DNA of 64,000 bases from Symbiotaphrina buchneri (GCA_001599915.1 BCIG01000010.1:248001-312000); one strand, 5' to 3'. Counted from the stretch's first letter, positions 43,427 through 54,967 are shown. Numbers and translations are program-made. The notes: generated by a model from the letters alone, not told the origin.

Positions 43427-44839
43427 ATGTCGCTTTTCCGAAGTCCTATCTCCGTCCAGTGGCGGCCGCCCGATGGATCGATGGCAGAGGACAGGGTCTC
43501 TTTGGTGGATAATACAATCCCAGAGGCCGACAGAGAGTCCGGTTTGGACAGTGACCCCGGAGACTTATCTCGCGCTCCGTCGAAGGCAACGCCAGCCACC
43601 GGGAGGAGGAACCAGCTGAGGCAGGAGCTTGCAAGGCGTAAATATGCAAAATACAAAGGAGACAGCCATGCCGGGCAGGCTTCAGACATGACTCCGAGTC
43701 TAAGCTCCGGCCAGGCTTATCTCCCCTCAAGGGTGCAGTCTCTCGAGAACAGGACCAGCGACGGGAGTGGCGGTTCTGTCGCTATCGAAGTTCTTTATGA
43801 AAATCAACGCGGATCCTTCCTAGGCGGCATCCCTCTATTCTCACATAAATCACTCTTGAACTTTGATCCGGCGCCATGGGTGAATGCGTCATTCAAAGAT
43901 AGCCCTGTCAATATCACGAACGCGCAAGTCCCAGATCCAAGCTGGAAGTGGGCCTGGAAGTCATGGTATGTCGACATGTCCACCGATGTCGATGAAGAGG
44001 GCTGGCAGTATTCTTTCTCATTCCAGAAGAGCTTCTCATGGCACGGGACCCACGTGTGGTATCATTCTTTTGTCCGTAGGCGAAGATGGCTCCGCAAGCG
44101 CGTCAAGAAAGATATTGGGAGGGTTCCTGATACTGCAAGCAATAAAGCGATGGCAGAAGGTCATATGCTGAACGATGATTATTTTACTATTCACGCGGGC
44201 CGCGTCCGATCCGGGGTTGCCAGCGTTCGTACTGGAGATCGTAGGAGTACGGACGACAGGGGCCATAACCGGAACCCAGAGGCCTACCAGGCTGATAACG
44301 TTGAGACAGGAGTACGTGACGTAGGTTCACTGCTCAGTCTTCTCAAGGCGGCTTCAATAGACCGCGAAAAGGTCGAAGCAGTGAAGAGCTTTTTGGATCA
44401 TGGCGGGGAAGAAGTGGCCTACTTGGCAGAAGAGGTGCGTTGTCGTCCCCTTGACTGCAGTCCCTCTGAGGGCATCACTTATGTTCTGCAGATACCGTAC
44501 ATAATGTCACTACTCGTCTTCCAGTACTCTCGCCGCCAGCTCTTATCTTCTCTTGTCAACAGATTCAACAATACGTCCAAAATCCAGGAGGGGAAACATT
44601 CAAAAAACGAAGCTGAGGAAGCGGAAATGGATGCCCTGAGAAGAGCAGTGGAAGCAGCAGACAGAGAGGTCAAGTGTCTCGAATACTGGAGCGATGTCAG
44701 GCAAATGGTTCAAAGAGGGGAGACCAAAGGAGCGCTGGACCAGAGGCAAGGTTGGGGTCACGAATGGCAAGGCGCCGATGCTAGTGACCCATCTGGGGTA
44801 TCAGAGAGAAGCAAGTCTCGCTCCGAACCTGACGCTTAG
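43427..44839 (+). CDS. Dysferlin/Pex24-domain protein (Mug65/peroxin-like)
   Basis: The CDS is join(43427..44434, 44492..44839), 451 aa. The peroxin/dysferlin region is at about residues 120-225: EVLYENQRGSFLGGIPLFSH, the DysF-N pattern around PSWKWAWKSWYVDMSTDVDE and GWQYSFSFQKSFSWHG, then DysF-C-like HVWYHSFVRRRRWLRKRVKK. The C-terminal part carries a conserved helix (IMSLLVFQYSRRQLLSSLVN) and a coiled coil. Fungal relatives include Mug65 and the Pex23/Pex24 group of ER-peroxisome contact proteins. The 57-nt intron (GTGCGT...TTCTGCAG) is in frame and stop-free; I removed it because AEE/IPYIMSLLVF reads like the family. The start could also be the Met at 43478 (MAEDRVSLVDN). Confidence 0.8.
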   Translation: MSLFRSPISVQWRPPDGSMAEDRVSLVDNTIPEADRESGLDSDPGDLSRAPSKATPATGRRNQLRQELARRKYAKYKGDSHAGQASDMTPSLSSGQAYLPSRVQSLENRTSDGSGGSVAIEVLYENQRGSFLGGIPLFSHKSLLNFDPAPWVNASFKDSPVNITNAQVPDPSWKWAWKSWYVDMSTDVDEEGWQYSFSFQKSFSWHGTHVWYHSFVRRRRWLRKRVKKDIGRVPDTASNKAMAEGHMLNDDYFTIHAGRVRSGVASVRTGDRRSTDDRGHNRNPEAYQADNVETGVRDVGSLLSLLKAASIDREKVEAVKSFLDHGGEEVAYLAEEVRCRPLDCSPSEGITYVLQIPYIMSLLVFQYSRRQLLSSLVNRFNNTSKIQEGKHSKNEAEEAEMDALRRAVEAADREVKCLEYWSDVRQMVQRGETKGALDQRQGWGHEWQGADASDPSGVSERSKSRSEPDA

Positions 44840-45481
44840 GACTTGCAAAAAGGGGTCGGCTCCAAAAATCTTGGAGAGTCTTCATCGGTCAGGGAAATGT
44901 CATGGCAACTCAGGGATGCGACGAAAACCGATTGACTCCCATCTAAGACACGGCGGGGTGTGTCAACTTGTACGATGGTACCTCGTTCCTCTCGGCGGCG
45001 AGGCGGTTGTCATGTCATTCCCCTGAGCGAGGAACAGCTCTGGAGCGAGCTGTTGAGTCTAGACTTGGCACCTAATCAATGCCCTAGGGGTTAGCCATGT
45101 TTGACGAGATGTTGATTTCATTCGAAAACCGAATGCCACCCACACATTGACGATATAAATGCACTACCCAACATGGGAGTGGTCTAGCCCCAAGTATTGG
45201 GACCTTGGCGGTCTTTCCCGGAGTTTCCATAGATAAGGTACCATGCTGAATGTCAGTACATGTAGTAGCGATGGAAGGACAGATTTACAGGGGCGTAATA
45301 GGGGGCGCAAGGGGCGAGGCGACACAATCTGATGGCTTATCGCTTAATCAGCCAATCGGGCTGTTTCCACAGCCTTACCTCTTGGGCTTGCCTTCGGATG
45401 AACTTTTCTTGAATCTGGAGCAGTCAAGACTCACGATCCTTCTCTACAATCTCCCAACCAAGCATGAGCATTTCATAGCGA
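44840..45481. other. Intergenic region upstream of the PPR-type gene
   Basis: 642 bp. A plus-strand frame at 45250-45495 overlaps the start of the next gene and has no family signal. Nothing else seen. Confidence 0.5.
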
Positions 45482-47860
45482 ATGCCCCTGGATAGTCGTG
45501 CCAGCCGTGGGAGTGGGCTTTCACCTGTCGTTATTGCCGACGGTCTAAACGTCGTCCCGAGGCCTTTACTTCTCTTTCTGTACCCTTCGTTGTCTCCCTC
45601 CAGTCCAACGGGTCGCAGTAGTTGCAAGTTGCCGGGGTCGAAATGGCAGCCTCAGCTCTCCCTGTTGGCGTCCTTTGCTCGTCCGAGAAATCGCAGTCAA
45701 CGCAGTCATGATGCGGGCTTGGTCGCGCGACGGCCATGGGCAGGTCAGGCGAAATACCAATGCTATACTACGACTGCGAAGCTTTCATACGCAAATGCTT
45801 CCTGTGCAAGGACTACCATTATTAATGGATCGGATTCTGCAAGCGCTACTCATCTCCCGTGCGAACATGGACACCGCTTTAATTCTTTGGACCCTACCGT
45901 GACGCACCCGTCGACGAGGCTCAATGATACACCACCTGGCCTGATCCGGAAGTACATGCTCCACCGGCAGAGGGTAGCTCAACATAAAGCTTATACGAAC
46001 TCGCAGTTGCATGGGAAGGGACATCTGTCTTTGAATTGGCGCATTCCACTCTTCATCCTGGAGGCTGCCACCCCTCCGGACGTGCGGGCAGGCACTGCGT
46101 GGTGTTCCAGGACGTTGGTCATTCCTCCGTGGCTGGTGCGTCAAGGGTTCTTGGGAGACGGTGGGGATACTATATGGGGTGTGAAGGATCGAAGTGGGTG
46201 CGAAGTTTCCGTGACAGCGGCTTTTGTCGGTGGTGTCCGAGCTCAAGAGGTCAAATTGAGCGGTCCGCAAAGGTCCGTGGAGATGGCGTGCGAAGAAATT
46301 CTCCGATACAGTTCAAAAATGGCGCAGTATGGTGTACCTGAAATAAGCAAGGATCACCTGTTGTCTTCGCTTTTCGACAGTGAGCAGCCTGAACGAGGGA
46401 GAAAGATTCAGATGCTACTGGGAAAGACTGAACTACCTTTGACCCAGCGAGAAGCAGAGAAGGTGCCACTTCCTAGAGTGATGACTAAAACATCATTCAC
46501 ACGATATGTGAAAGAACTGACAAGATGTTGGCTTTCACATTCGACCCACCGCAGCTTGATTTCAGGGGGAAAACCTCACCTCGAAAGGGTTACCGAACAG
46601 CTCCAAAGGGTATTCGAGCGCGAGGAGAATACGCCTTACATTACTGTCGAAGCTTTGAATGATGCTCTAGTGTACCTCCAGACCCACAATCGCATCCCCA
46701 CCATTAGGAGAGTTTTCATGGCTGCAGAGCGTGCACGGTTACAGGTCACAACTGACACGTTCAACATACTTTTGCGAGCGGCTGCAGCTTCTAAAGACCT
46801 TCACCGTTTCACATTCCTTCTCCGGCTCATGCTTGTCCGCGGGTTACTGCCGAATGGAGCTACATGGGTGGCGCTCCTGATGGCAGTCGACTCTACCGCT
46901 GTCAAGATGAGAATGATTGAAAGGATGCAGTTACTACATCTCCTGAACGGTGGGTCGACAGCCAAAGATGCAGCGGGACATGTCGTATCAGGCGAGCTGT
47001 CCCGCTTTGTCGATGAAGGTCGGTCTATTGATGAATTTTCAGTACACATGCAACAAATATTTGGTCCTGACTGGATGTCGGCGTCCGCCATGAATCAGAC
47101 ACTTCTCGAACTCAGTGCAAGAGGCCGTTTCAACGAGTCTGTTCAGATCCTGAGATTAATGGCTAGCCATAACCTTGTGCCTGAGACCTTTTCTATCAAC
47201 GTGGTCCTACGTCCCCATACCAAGGAGGAGAACATGGTTGCGTTGTTGAGAATGGCTGAGAGAGAATGGGGTGTTAAACCTGATGCCATCACTTACCATC
47301 AATTGTTCATGCGTGGTTGGAAGTCTCAACTGTATAACTTTTGTCGAGTCATCTGGGCATTTGCATGTATGACGGCAAGCGTTAATTGGCGCATGCAGCG
47401 CCGAATGGAAAAGAGCATCCTGAAGAGTCAGACGACTGAGAAAGTAACCACTGGGGGAATCTGGCGGAGCACTGCTGCCTCCGTCATTGCAGGGATCTGC
47501 CAAGGTCCCGCCGCTCCACAGATATCACTGGAGGCGGACTCGACGATCAAGGCAAAGAAACTCCTTTTGGAGCAAAAATTGGCCGCGAACGAACTGTCCG
47601 CCAAAAGCAGACTACTTGCGAAAGAAATACTGGAAGCGGACTTGAATGCCTTCAGGTATCAGCATCCAATTAGCAGTTTTCCAGACATTCTGAACAAAGC
47701 ATTGCTCCAGGACAGGCAGTGGATCGCACAAGGCATTTGGGATAACGCGTCTGTAGCTTGGAAAGTGCAGCATGCGATTCACGTCCCATATAAGTCTTCC
47801 GGTCAATCTATTATCCTGCGATACAACCAGCCACTGTCACTACAACCCATTGGAGGATAA
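45482..47860 (+). CDS. Mitochondrial PPR-type protein
   Basis: A single exon, up to 792 aa from ATG 45482. The first 150 residues are Ser/Arg-rich with little acid (SFARPRNRSQRSHDAGLVAR), fitting a mitochondrial presequence. A region RIPLFILEAATPPDVRA to MACEEILRYSSKMAQ precedes helical repeats with the PPR cadence: TVEALNDALVYLQTHNRIPT, TTDTFNILLRAAAASKD, FTFLLRLMLVRGLLPNGATW, MNQTLLELSARGRFNESVQI, MASHNLVPETFSINVVL and GVKPDAITYHQLFM. Such proteins bind mitochondrial transcripts and control their stability or translation. I cannot name the ortholog. The true start might be internal, since the first 60 residues are weakly conserved in look. Confidence 0.78.
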   Translation: MPLDSRASRGSGLSPVVIADGLNVVPRPLLLFLYPSLSPSSPTGRSSCKLPGSKWQPQLSLLASFARPRNRSQRSHDAGLVARRPWAGQAKYQCYTTTAKLSYANASCARTTIINGSDSASATHLPCEHGHRFNSLDPTVTHPSTRLNDTPPGLIRKYMLHRQRVAQHKAYTNSQLHGKGHLSLNWRIPLFILEAATPPDVRAGTAWCSRTLVIPPWLVRQGFLGDGGDTIWGVKDRSGCEVSVTAAFVGGVRAQEVKLSGPQRSVEMACEEILRYSSKMAQYGVPEISKDHLLSSLFDSEQPERGRKIQMLLGKTELPLTQREAEKVPLPRVMTKTSFTRYVKELTRCWLSHSTHRSLISGGKPHLERVTEQLQRVFEREENTPYITVEALNDALVYLQTHNRIPTIRRVFMAAERARLQVTTDTFNILLRAAAASKDLHRFTFLLRLMLVRGLLPNGATWVALLMAVDSTAVKMRMIERMQLLHLLNGGSTAKDAAGHVVSGELSRFVDEGRSIDEFSVHMQQIFGPDWMSASAMNQTLLELSARGRFNESVQILRLMASHNLVPETFSINVVLRPHTKEENMVALLRMAEREWGVKPDAITYHQLFMRGWKSQLYNFCRVIWAFACMTASVNWRMQRRMEKSILKSQTTEKVTTGGIWRSTAASVIAGICQGPAAPQISLEADSTIKAKKLLLEQKLAANELSAKSRLLAKEILEADLNAFRYQHPISSFPDILNKALLQDRQWIAQGIWDNASVAWKVQHAIHVPYKSSGQSIILRYNQPLSLQPIGG

Positions 47861-48020
47861 TGTCGGCTGCTCCGATTACGAGGGACTCAAGGGCTACGTG
47901 CGAGTTCCACTGTTCTGTCAATAGTCTATATACGTCCAACATGATTCCAAAAGGTTGGGTGCCATTTGAACGAAATATCTGAACAGGTCGAGGATTTGGG
48001 GGAGAAGATCTCCCAAGCGT

Positions 48021-49775
48021 TTATACCAGCTCTGACATCGGCTCTTCTGCGACATAATGGAGATAGGCGCCTAGTAACTTTATTCCCTCGATGCTGTAGG
48101 GTCGTTAGCTGAACTCTCCTCGACCAAGGATTCGCCTGATGGCTCACTAGTTTCTCTTGTCGAGTTTCTCTGCAAGTTCATCAGCAGGCTTTCTAACCGA
48201 GCGGCTCAGACAACTCACCATTTATCGAATGGGCTGCATCGGTTGAACTTCCCATAGGAAGAAGGAGGACGTTTTTCCCCGTAGCCTCTTCAAATGTCAG
48301 GGTGACAGGGATGCTGTGCATAATCAGTTTTTTATCTATACCCTCTGAATGCAAGACTTCTCACCTTCCACCCTCCCTCGTAAGATCCGGCTCCACGCCC
48401 CAGACCTGCTTCACAGCTCTGCTGGCTGCCGTAAAATTCCAATGCTTCGGACTTGCTACCCACCACTTGCCGCCATGCGCCAGCGAAACGTCCATGCTGT
48501 TCTTGCTGTTCAATTTGGCAAACTGCTCTTTTACGTGCTTTCCGACCAGCTTGTTGAGATCTTCGATCTCGATATTTGGTACCGTGCGGATGGAGAACTT
48601 GCCAATGACTTTGGCGGGAATGACTGTTTTTGCTCCCGGGGCTGAAAAGGCACCCTCAACTCCGTGGATTGACAGTGAGGGAAAGCGCCATCTAGCCATT
48701 AGGGTCCGCTTCTCGTCGTCATAGATGGTTGTCTTGCTCCCCAGGCCTTCATAGATATCGTCCATTGTGAAACTGATGCCTTCATATAGTGCTTTCTCTT
48801 CCTCCGTCAGTGGAGCAACAAGTTCGTTTACCCCCGGTATCAGTATCTTGCCATCAGTATCAACCAGTGTGGCCAGAAGCTTCACAAGATCTGTCATAGG
48901 CTCATGCGCAGTCCCACCAAAGACGCCACTATGAAGATCTTGGCCTGGTCCAGACACTGTAATGGCATAATAGTTGCAACCTCGCAACCCATAGGTCAGG
49001 CAAGGTTTCTCAGTGCCCAGCCAGTAGTTGTCCGAAATGCACACGGCGTCGGTATCCTTGAAGAACTTGTTGCTCTCCGCTTTTATAAAATCATCGAGCC
49101 CTTCTGAGCCATATTCCTCCATGCCTTCAAAGCACATGAGAAGGTTGACTGGAAACTCCAGCCCTGCTTTTTTGTAGGCCTCGATCACATTCAACCATCC
49201 TAGAACAGGACCCTTGTCATCGGTGCTTCCTCTTCCGTACATCCTTCCCTTATCGTCAATGGTCAGTTCGAAAGGTTGAGTCGCCCAGCCGTCCTCTTTG
49301 AGCGCCGGTTGAACATCATAATGTCCGTATACAAGGATTGTCCGCTTGGATCTGTCGCTTCCATATCTAGCGATGACCACAGGTGGCAACTCCAGGTGCT
49401 CCTTGTGAGGCTGTTTGCCCAATGCTCGTAGTTGCACTTCCGCACCTAGGGATTCCAGCTCGGCACCCAAAAATTGACCCATCTGTGACACGTCATTCTC
49501 CAAGGATGGGTTTGTTTCGAAGGGAGATCACGCACCTTGACCACATCTTCCCTTCGTTCCTCATCGGCTGAAATAGATGGAATAGCGACGGCCTTCCTCA
49601 ACCCTTCGACGGCTCAGTCACTTTTCCCGCAGCATCTTTATCTGACAGCAACAACCACTTACGTTCGATGAAGTGGTCGGTCAGACTGTCCACCCTGTGG
49701 TCATTTAGTATGTTTGTTTGATGCTACATTGTGTGGAGCTCACTGCTTGAAATACTGGTCCAGTGGAGTAGCCAT
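48021..49775 (-). CDS. DUG1: Cys-Gly metallodipeptidase (M20 family, Dug1)
   Basis: Seven exons: 49744..49775, 49663..49694, 49536..49603, 48365..49482, 48219..48313, 48148..48169, 48021..48093, totalling 479 aa as in Dug1. The product starts [20 protein letters not shown]. Metal-site motifs are [10 protein letters not shown], the bridging Asp in [23 protein letters not shown], and the final His in [11 protein letters not shown]; the swap-domain [13 protein letters not shown] is also present. Exon 6 is a 22-nt microexon encoding most of KLDKRN. Missing it or the last intron would truncate the protein before [19 protein letters not shown]. Dug1 cleaves Cys-Gly from glutathione breakdown with Mn/Zn in the cytosol. 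Confidence 0.95.
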
Positions 49776-50552
49776 CTTAGTGTTCGAGCTCATGGATCGC
49801 CGCGAGGCTGTGGAATACAGGCCCAAGTTGGTAAATTGATGGCAGGGTCGTTCCAACTGAGTTTTTGGGGTCGCCAGAGAGGAGGACGAATGGTTACCGA
49901 CGACCAGCCGTAAATAATGCACCCGTCGGAACGGCCGAGCGAGCATTGATCAGCACTTCCGTCGATACGGTACGTCTAGTGAACGGGGACCGACCGACTT
50001 GTCAGCCCCATCAGGTCCTTTCTTCAAACAGTCTACAACACATCATATGGTGATACAGCTTCGGGAGTACAAGGTCAGGAGTTTTCGGTTCTTGCAGCTT
50101 CAACCTTGGAAGGTTGGAACTGCCTTTTTGCCCCTTTTTCCATGAGGTATAAGCTACAGCGCCGTGGACATGTATTATCCCAGCAACACCTACGGTACAC
50201 GGGACACCCAGCAATATATCCAACCCAAATGACAGCGAACTCGTCGAGCCCTGCAGCACACTTGCTGTGATTGTAACATCCCCAGCGAGAGCTTTTTGTT
50301 CTCCTACCATTCAATGGCGCTGCCACTTTGGTCAAATATGGCGGCACCGAAAACGCCCGGATCGCTCCTGCAAGCCGCGGTAACAGCAGCCCATGCAGTT
50401 GGCTATCATTAGTGGCCCCCTGCCTCCCCCCAATTCTTTTGAGGCCTTTCACTATCCTCGAATACCAATCCGATTGCCGTATCGCCCCACCCGTTGAAGC
50501 CCAGGCACCACAAGATCTCACATTGGCGTTAATCGCATTTCCTTGGTCAAGC
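49776..50552. other. Intergenic region between DUG1 and mL58
   Basis: 777 bp upstream of DUG1. Frames on both strands exist (for example 50011-50310 minus) but overlap each other and resemble no family I know. Confidence 0.45.
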
Positions 50553-51158
50553 TTAACCATCGCGGCCCCAAAGGTCCCTCCGTCTCGTTCGATCCTCTCG
50601 CGCCATCTGTCTCTTTCTCCCCCATTTTGACTTGACCGCCTCCATTGCTTGCTTCTGCTGCTCCTTGCGTACAGCGCTAGCTTCGCAAACCATGCCGATG
50701 AACAACGTAGAGCAGTTGAACTTTTCGGCCAACTTCTGCCGTGTCCATAAGTTTTCATCCTCATTTCTAAGTCGCCGGATTCCCTCAATATCATCCGCCG
50801 TAAGGTGGTACTTTTTCTGATATTCTGTTCGTACGGGTGGTGGCAGCTCCGCGGGGGTGTTTCCCTGCAGTGTTTCGTTTACTCCCAAGAGCCGTAACCG
50901 TGGGTCATGTTTCGGTAGGAACTTTGGCGGAGTATATTCGGGCGTCGTAATAGAAGAAGGTGGATTGAAGATGATGTGTGTCTGGCCGGCTGGTGTCTTT
51001 GATGTGAAGGATGGCTCAGCGCCGACTCGTAGCCGTTTCCGGGTGCGACGTTCCGAGGACTCCCATCTGCGACTGAGATAGGAGACATCTACTCTTCTCT
51101 CGAATTTGTAGGAGAGAAGTCTCACAATTGAAGTTTTGGGGCCTCTCGGAGCGGCCAT
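50553..51158 (-). CDS. Mitochondrial ribosomal protein mL58 (Mrpl20)
   Basis: Up to 201 aa from ATG 51158 (MAAPRGPKTSIVRLL). Recognisable blocks are RTRKRLRVGAEPSFT, a Thr/Pro stretch THIIFNPPSS, FLPKHDPRLRLLG, LPPPVRTEYQKKYHLTADDI, IRRLRNEDENLWTRQKLAEK, FNCSTLFIGMVCEAS and the basic end KSKWGRKRQMAREDRTRRRD. This is the fungal-specific large-subunit protein Mrpl20/mL58. An in-frame intron near residue 23 (starting GTAGAT after FERR) is possible but not required. It is the last confident gene before the AT-rich block. Confidence 0.88.
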   Translation of the reverse strand: MAAPRGPKTSIVRLLSYKFERRVDVSYLSRRWESSERRTRKRLRVGAEPSFTSKTPAGQTHIIFNPPSSITTPEYTPPKFLPKHDPRLRLLGVNETLQGNTPAELPPPVRTEYQKKYHLTADDIEGIRRLRNEDENLWTRQKLAEKFNCSTLFIGMVCEASAVRKEQQKQAMEAVKSKWGRKRQMAREDRTRRRDLWGRDG

Positions 51159-53029
51159 TGTTGTAGCTCCAGATCAAGGATTCGATACGGAGGCTCGAGA
51201 AGTTTTGGAACGACACTTCATTATTTTGGTACGGAAGTAGCGGCCAGATATTTTCCCGAGCCGACGACCCTGAAAGCCTGATCCTGCGACCCGCTCGCCA
51301 AGCTTTCTTTCCATACAAAATACTTTATGTTTGATGGGGTGTTTGCTTGTGTACTATACAAAACCCCGTCCTCACCATGTCACTCTAATTGGCACCTCCC
51401 GTCGCCGGCCTATTAAGGTAGGGAATACGAAGAAGTTCGTAAAGTAAGCAGACAATAAGCTGTGCACCATTTTATGATCCCTGACTCTTGGGGTCTTGGT
51501 AATTCTATGCACTTTCAAGTGCTTTTTGTTTCTTAAAAGGGTGTTATCTCCTGGCCTGATTGCATATGTTACTGGTTAATATTACTCAAGATCTTAGTAC
51601 CTTAATACCAGTAAAAGTGACTTTCAAGAAGACAGGTTCTATTGAATTTATATAAGGAATTGAAATCTCTTATAAAATAAAAACAATCTATCTAAAGTAT
51701 AGAATTTAGATTCTATAGTTTAAATCTAATATTTTACTTTTAATAAACTTTTTTGGAAATATTTCTTTCTTTACTTCTATAATAAGTTATATAATAAATC
51801 TTAAGTAAATAATTATAAATAAATATTAATGATTAAACAAGTTTTTATTAAGTAATTATTATATATATAAGTTTTGTTCTTTATTTTCAATAAAAAGGGT
51901 TTTTAAATAATAATTATAAACTATAATATTATTTAAGAATGTTTCTTTAAACAATTATATTAAATATTATATTATCTTGTTTTTTTATTTAATTTAAATA
52001 TGTTTCAACTTAATATCTAATTATATAAAGTTTAAATTATTATAATATAATTATTTTTTTATTTTTTTATTTAAATAGGTTTTTATTTTAATTTATTTTA
52101 GAACATTTAATAGTTAAAAAACTTTACTTTTTATTATAAATATATATCATTATAATATTTAATAATTAAAATATTATATTAATCTTATTAGATTATATAA
52201 TAAATTTTAAAGATGTTTTAAATTAATTAATTATATTTTTATTTTTATATCAATTAAAATATTTATAGAATAAATAAAACTTTTTTTATTCTTTATTCTT
52301 ATAAATAAAAAGGTAAGATAAAAGGTTTATATTAATTTAAGATATTATTTTTAGTTTTTACTAATATTCTATAAGTTAACCTCTTGTTTTATCTAAAATC
52401 AAAGTTTAAATATTAATTTTAGTTTAACTGTACTTACTATACCTTTTTCTAATATATAATATTTATTTTAATAATTAAAAATTATAAAGTTAAAATAAAT
52501 TCTAATATTAATCAAGGTTCTTTTAAAATAAAGAATTTAATATTTTTTTAAAAAAAAGTATTATATTTAAACTTATAGTTAATAGATTTATTGATAATAT
52601 AATATAGTATTTTAACCTTTTAAACCTATTTATCAAAAAACTTAATTATATATAATAGTTTACATATTTAATATTAAATACTATTGGAATATAACAATTG
52701 TAACATTTTAGAAAACTTGGTAATATTAAGGTTTTATAGATATAATACAACTTTATAGATAGTGTAATTCTATTACTTTATTTATTTATCTTAAACATTT
52801 ATTTACCTTGTTTAAGACAAATAAATAGAAAAGATATAAAGTTACATTACTAAAGGAAAGTTATCTGTAAAGTAAGATTGTATTACTAATATAGTTAAGG
52901 ATATAGATATATAGTTAGAATACTTTCCTATTTAGATAGTTAGTAAATCAAGTTATATAATATACTTTTTAACAGATACTATTAGTTACAACTTCAAATA
53001 CTATTACCAAGTATTTATTATATATTACT

Positions 53030-53898
53030 CAGGCTTACCATTGGTGTGGTTTGGTTTGGTTTTTGGCCTCCTCACGCCCAACCGTCAAGATCTACAGGTT
53101 GGTGTGGTTTTTAAAAAATTTTACCAAAATAACCGGTTTTTGATTTGGTTTTTAACCAATAACCGAATGATATCATAAATCTTTCCGGCCGGAATTACTG
53201 TTTTGGAAGGGGTATAGAACTAAAGCTTGGTAAGTTCCATCTACCTATTTATAATATTACACTCTACCTAATTAGGTTTAATTTACAAGATAGCTTGTAT
53301 TAGTGTATATTAGTATATATTAATGTGTATTAGTATGTATTAGTCTGTTTCACTAATTGTTAATGTTTATAAATACAAGGTAAGTTAGGTAAAAAGAGGT
53401 AGGTCGGTTAGAATACGATTGTATTTCATATTTTCCTGAATTCTAACTGAGTTATTGTCCTAAGTCCTTTCAGCACCTCTAACTTGTTGTTATCCTATAC
53501 TTTCTGGCCATCGTAGAACCTAGGACTAGGGTTACAGGTAGAAAATAGTGATATCTTAACTATTTCTAATCAGATTTTAAAATTTCAAAAAGGGTATTAT
53601 TCAACAATAAATTTGTTATACAACAGTGTTTTTATTATTTTAAAAGGTTGATAATTTATAGAGATAAAATTAAGGTTTTGTTTAAAATGCTTACTAAACA
53701 TTTATCTTATCAGATAGTATTGGAAAGATATTTTTCCTAGTTGTAATCTGGTTTTTATTTGGTTTTTACCAACCGGAGAAAAAAACTATTATACCAAACC
53801 ATTTGGTAGTTTGGTGTCAGATCTCTATACCAACCCACACTTAGCACTGGTTTGGTAAATCACACCAATTGGTAAACACCATACCAGTGACAAGCCTG
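53030..53898. mobile_element. hAT-like non-autonomous element, copy 1
   Basis: 869 bp with inverted termini (CAGGCTTACCATTGGTGTGG at the left, complementary to the right end ACCAGTGACAAGCCTG). It is flanked by a perfect 8-bp duplication ATATTACT (53022-53029 and 53899-53906). CAGG-type ends and 8-bp target sites point to the hAT superfamily. No transposase frame is present, so it must have been moved in trans. Subterminal regions are rich in GGTTTGG and its complement. Confidence 0.85.
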
Positions 53899-54125
53899 AT
53901 ATTACTTATACTATTTAATAAATGGTTTTAAATAAAACCTAATTTTATCTTAATAAATAATTAACATTTCAATATAAGAAAAACACAGGTTGTATAATAG
54001 ATTCTTTATTAAAAAATACCCCTTTTAAAAATTTAAAACTAGATTAAGAATAGTTAAAATATTAATATTTTACTATTTATAAATTCTATAATAATTAAAA
54101 TAGGTTTATCATTGACAGGCTTGGT

Positions 54126-54967
54126 CAGGCTTGTTGTTGGTATGGTATGGTATGGTGACCTTTTAAGTTTGCCTGTCAAGAAACTTGAATATATATGGTA
54201 GTTCAGCCCTCTAATACCAGATACCACTAGTTATAAATACATATACTATCACCAAGTATTCATTATATACTACTTATACAGTTGACTAAGCGTTTAGTAA
54301 GCGTTTAGTCAGAAACTCTAAGCGAAACCTAATTTTATCTTGCTGAATAATCAACATCTTAATATATAAAAAACACGGTTGTATAGCAAATTTTTTGTTG
54401 AATAATACCTTTTTTGAAATTTCAAAATCCGATTAGGAATGGTAGAGATATTCACATTTTACAGTTTCTAAGCTCTACAGTGGCCGGGAACTACGTGATA
54501 GCAACATGTTGGAGGTGCTAAAAGAGCTCAAGGTCTGAACTTCATCGAAGCTCGGTTAAAATATGAAATTATACAAAATACAATCATATTTCAACCGACC
54601 TGCCTATTTCTACCTAGCTTACCTCGTATTTATAAGCACTAACAATTAGTAAAACACACTAATGCATACTAATGCATACTAATGCATACTAATGCAAGCT
54701 ACCTTGTATATTAAACCTGATTAGGTATAGTTTACTACTATAAATATAGTAACGGAACTTGCCGAGTGCTAGTTCTATACCTCTTTAAAAAACAATAAAT
54801 CCAAAGTCTTTTTTCTTCTCTTATAATCTGGTATTATAATTTAGTGCCGGTAGAATATAGTATCATGACTAAGTACCATTGGTACTAAAATCTGATATCA
54901 GATTATATTTAACACTGATGTAGTATATTTGTATTTAATGGTATATACCATATCAACAACAATCCTG
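54126..54967. mobile_element. hAT-like non-autonomous element, copy 3 (diverged)
   Basis: 842 bp, left end CAGGCTTGTTGTTGGTATGG, right end complementary (ATCAACAACAATCCTG). The interior is clearly related to copies 1 and 2 in the opposite sense. An 8-bp duplication is not evident. Contains tandem TAATGCATAC units (54660-54699). Confidence 0.7.

Noticed and set aside
49483-49503. Start at MENDVSQ for the DUG1 main exon
   Set aside because: Those codons are intron; three upstream exons supply the conserved N-terminus ending DVVK before MGQFL.
1-51540. CRISPR arrays, operons, riboswitches
   Set aside because: The window is eukaryotic; no direct-repeat arrays with spacers or operon-like tight gene strings are present.
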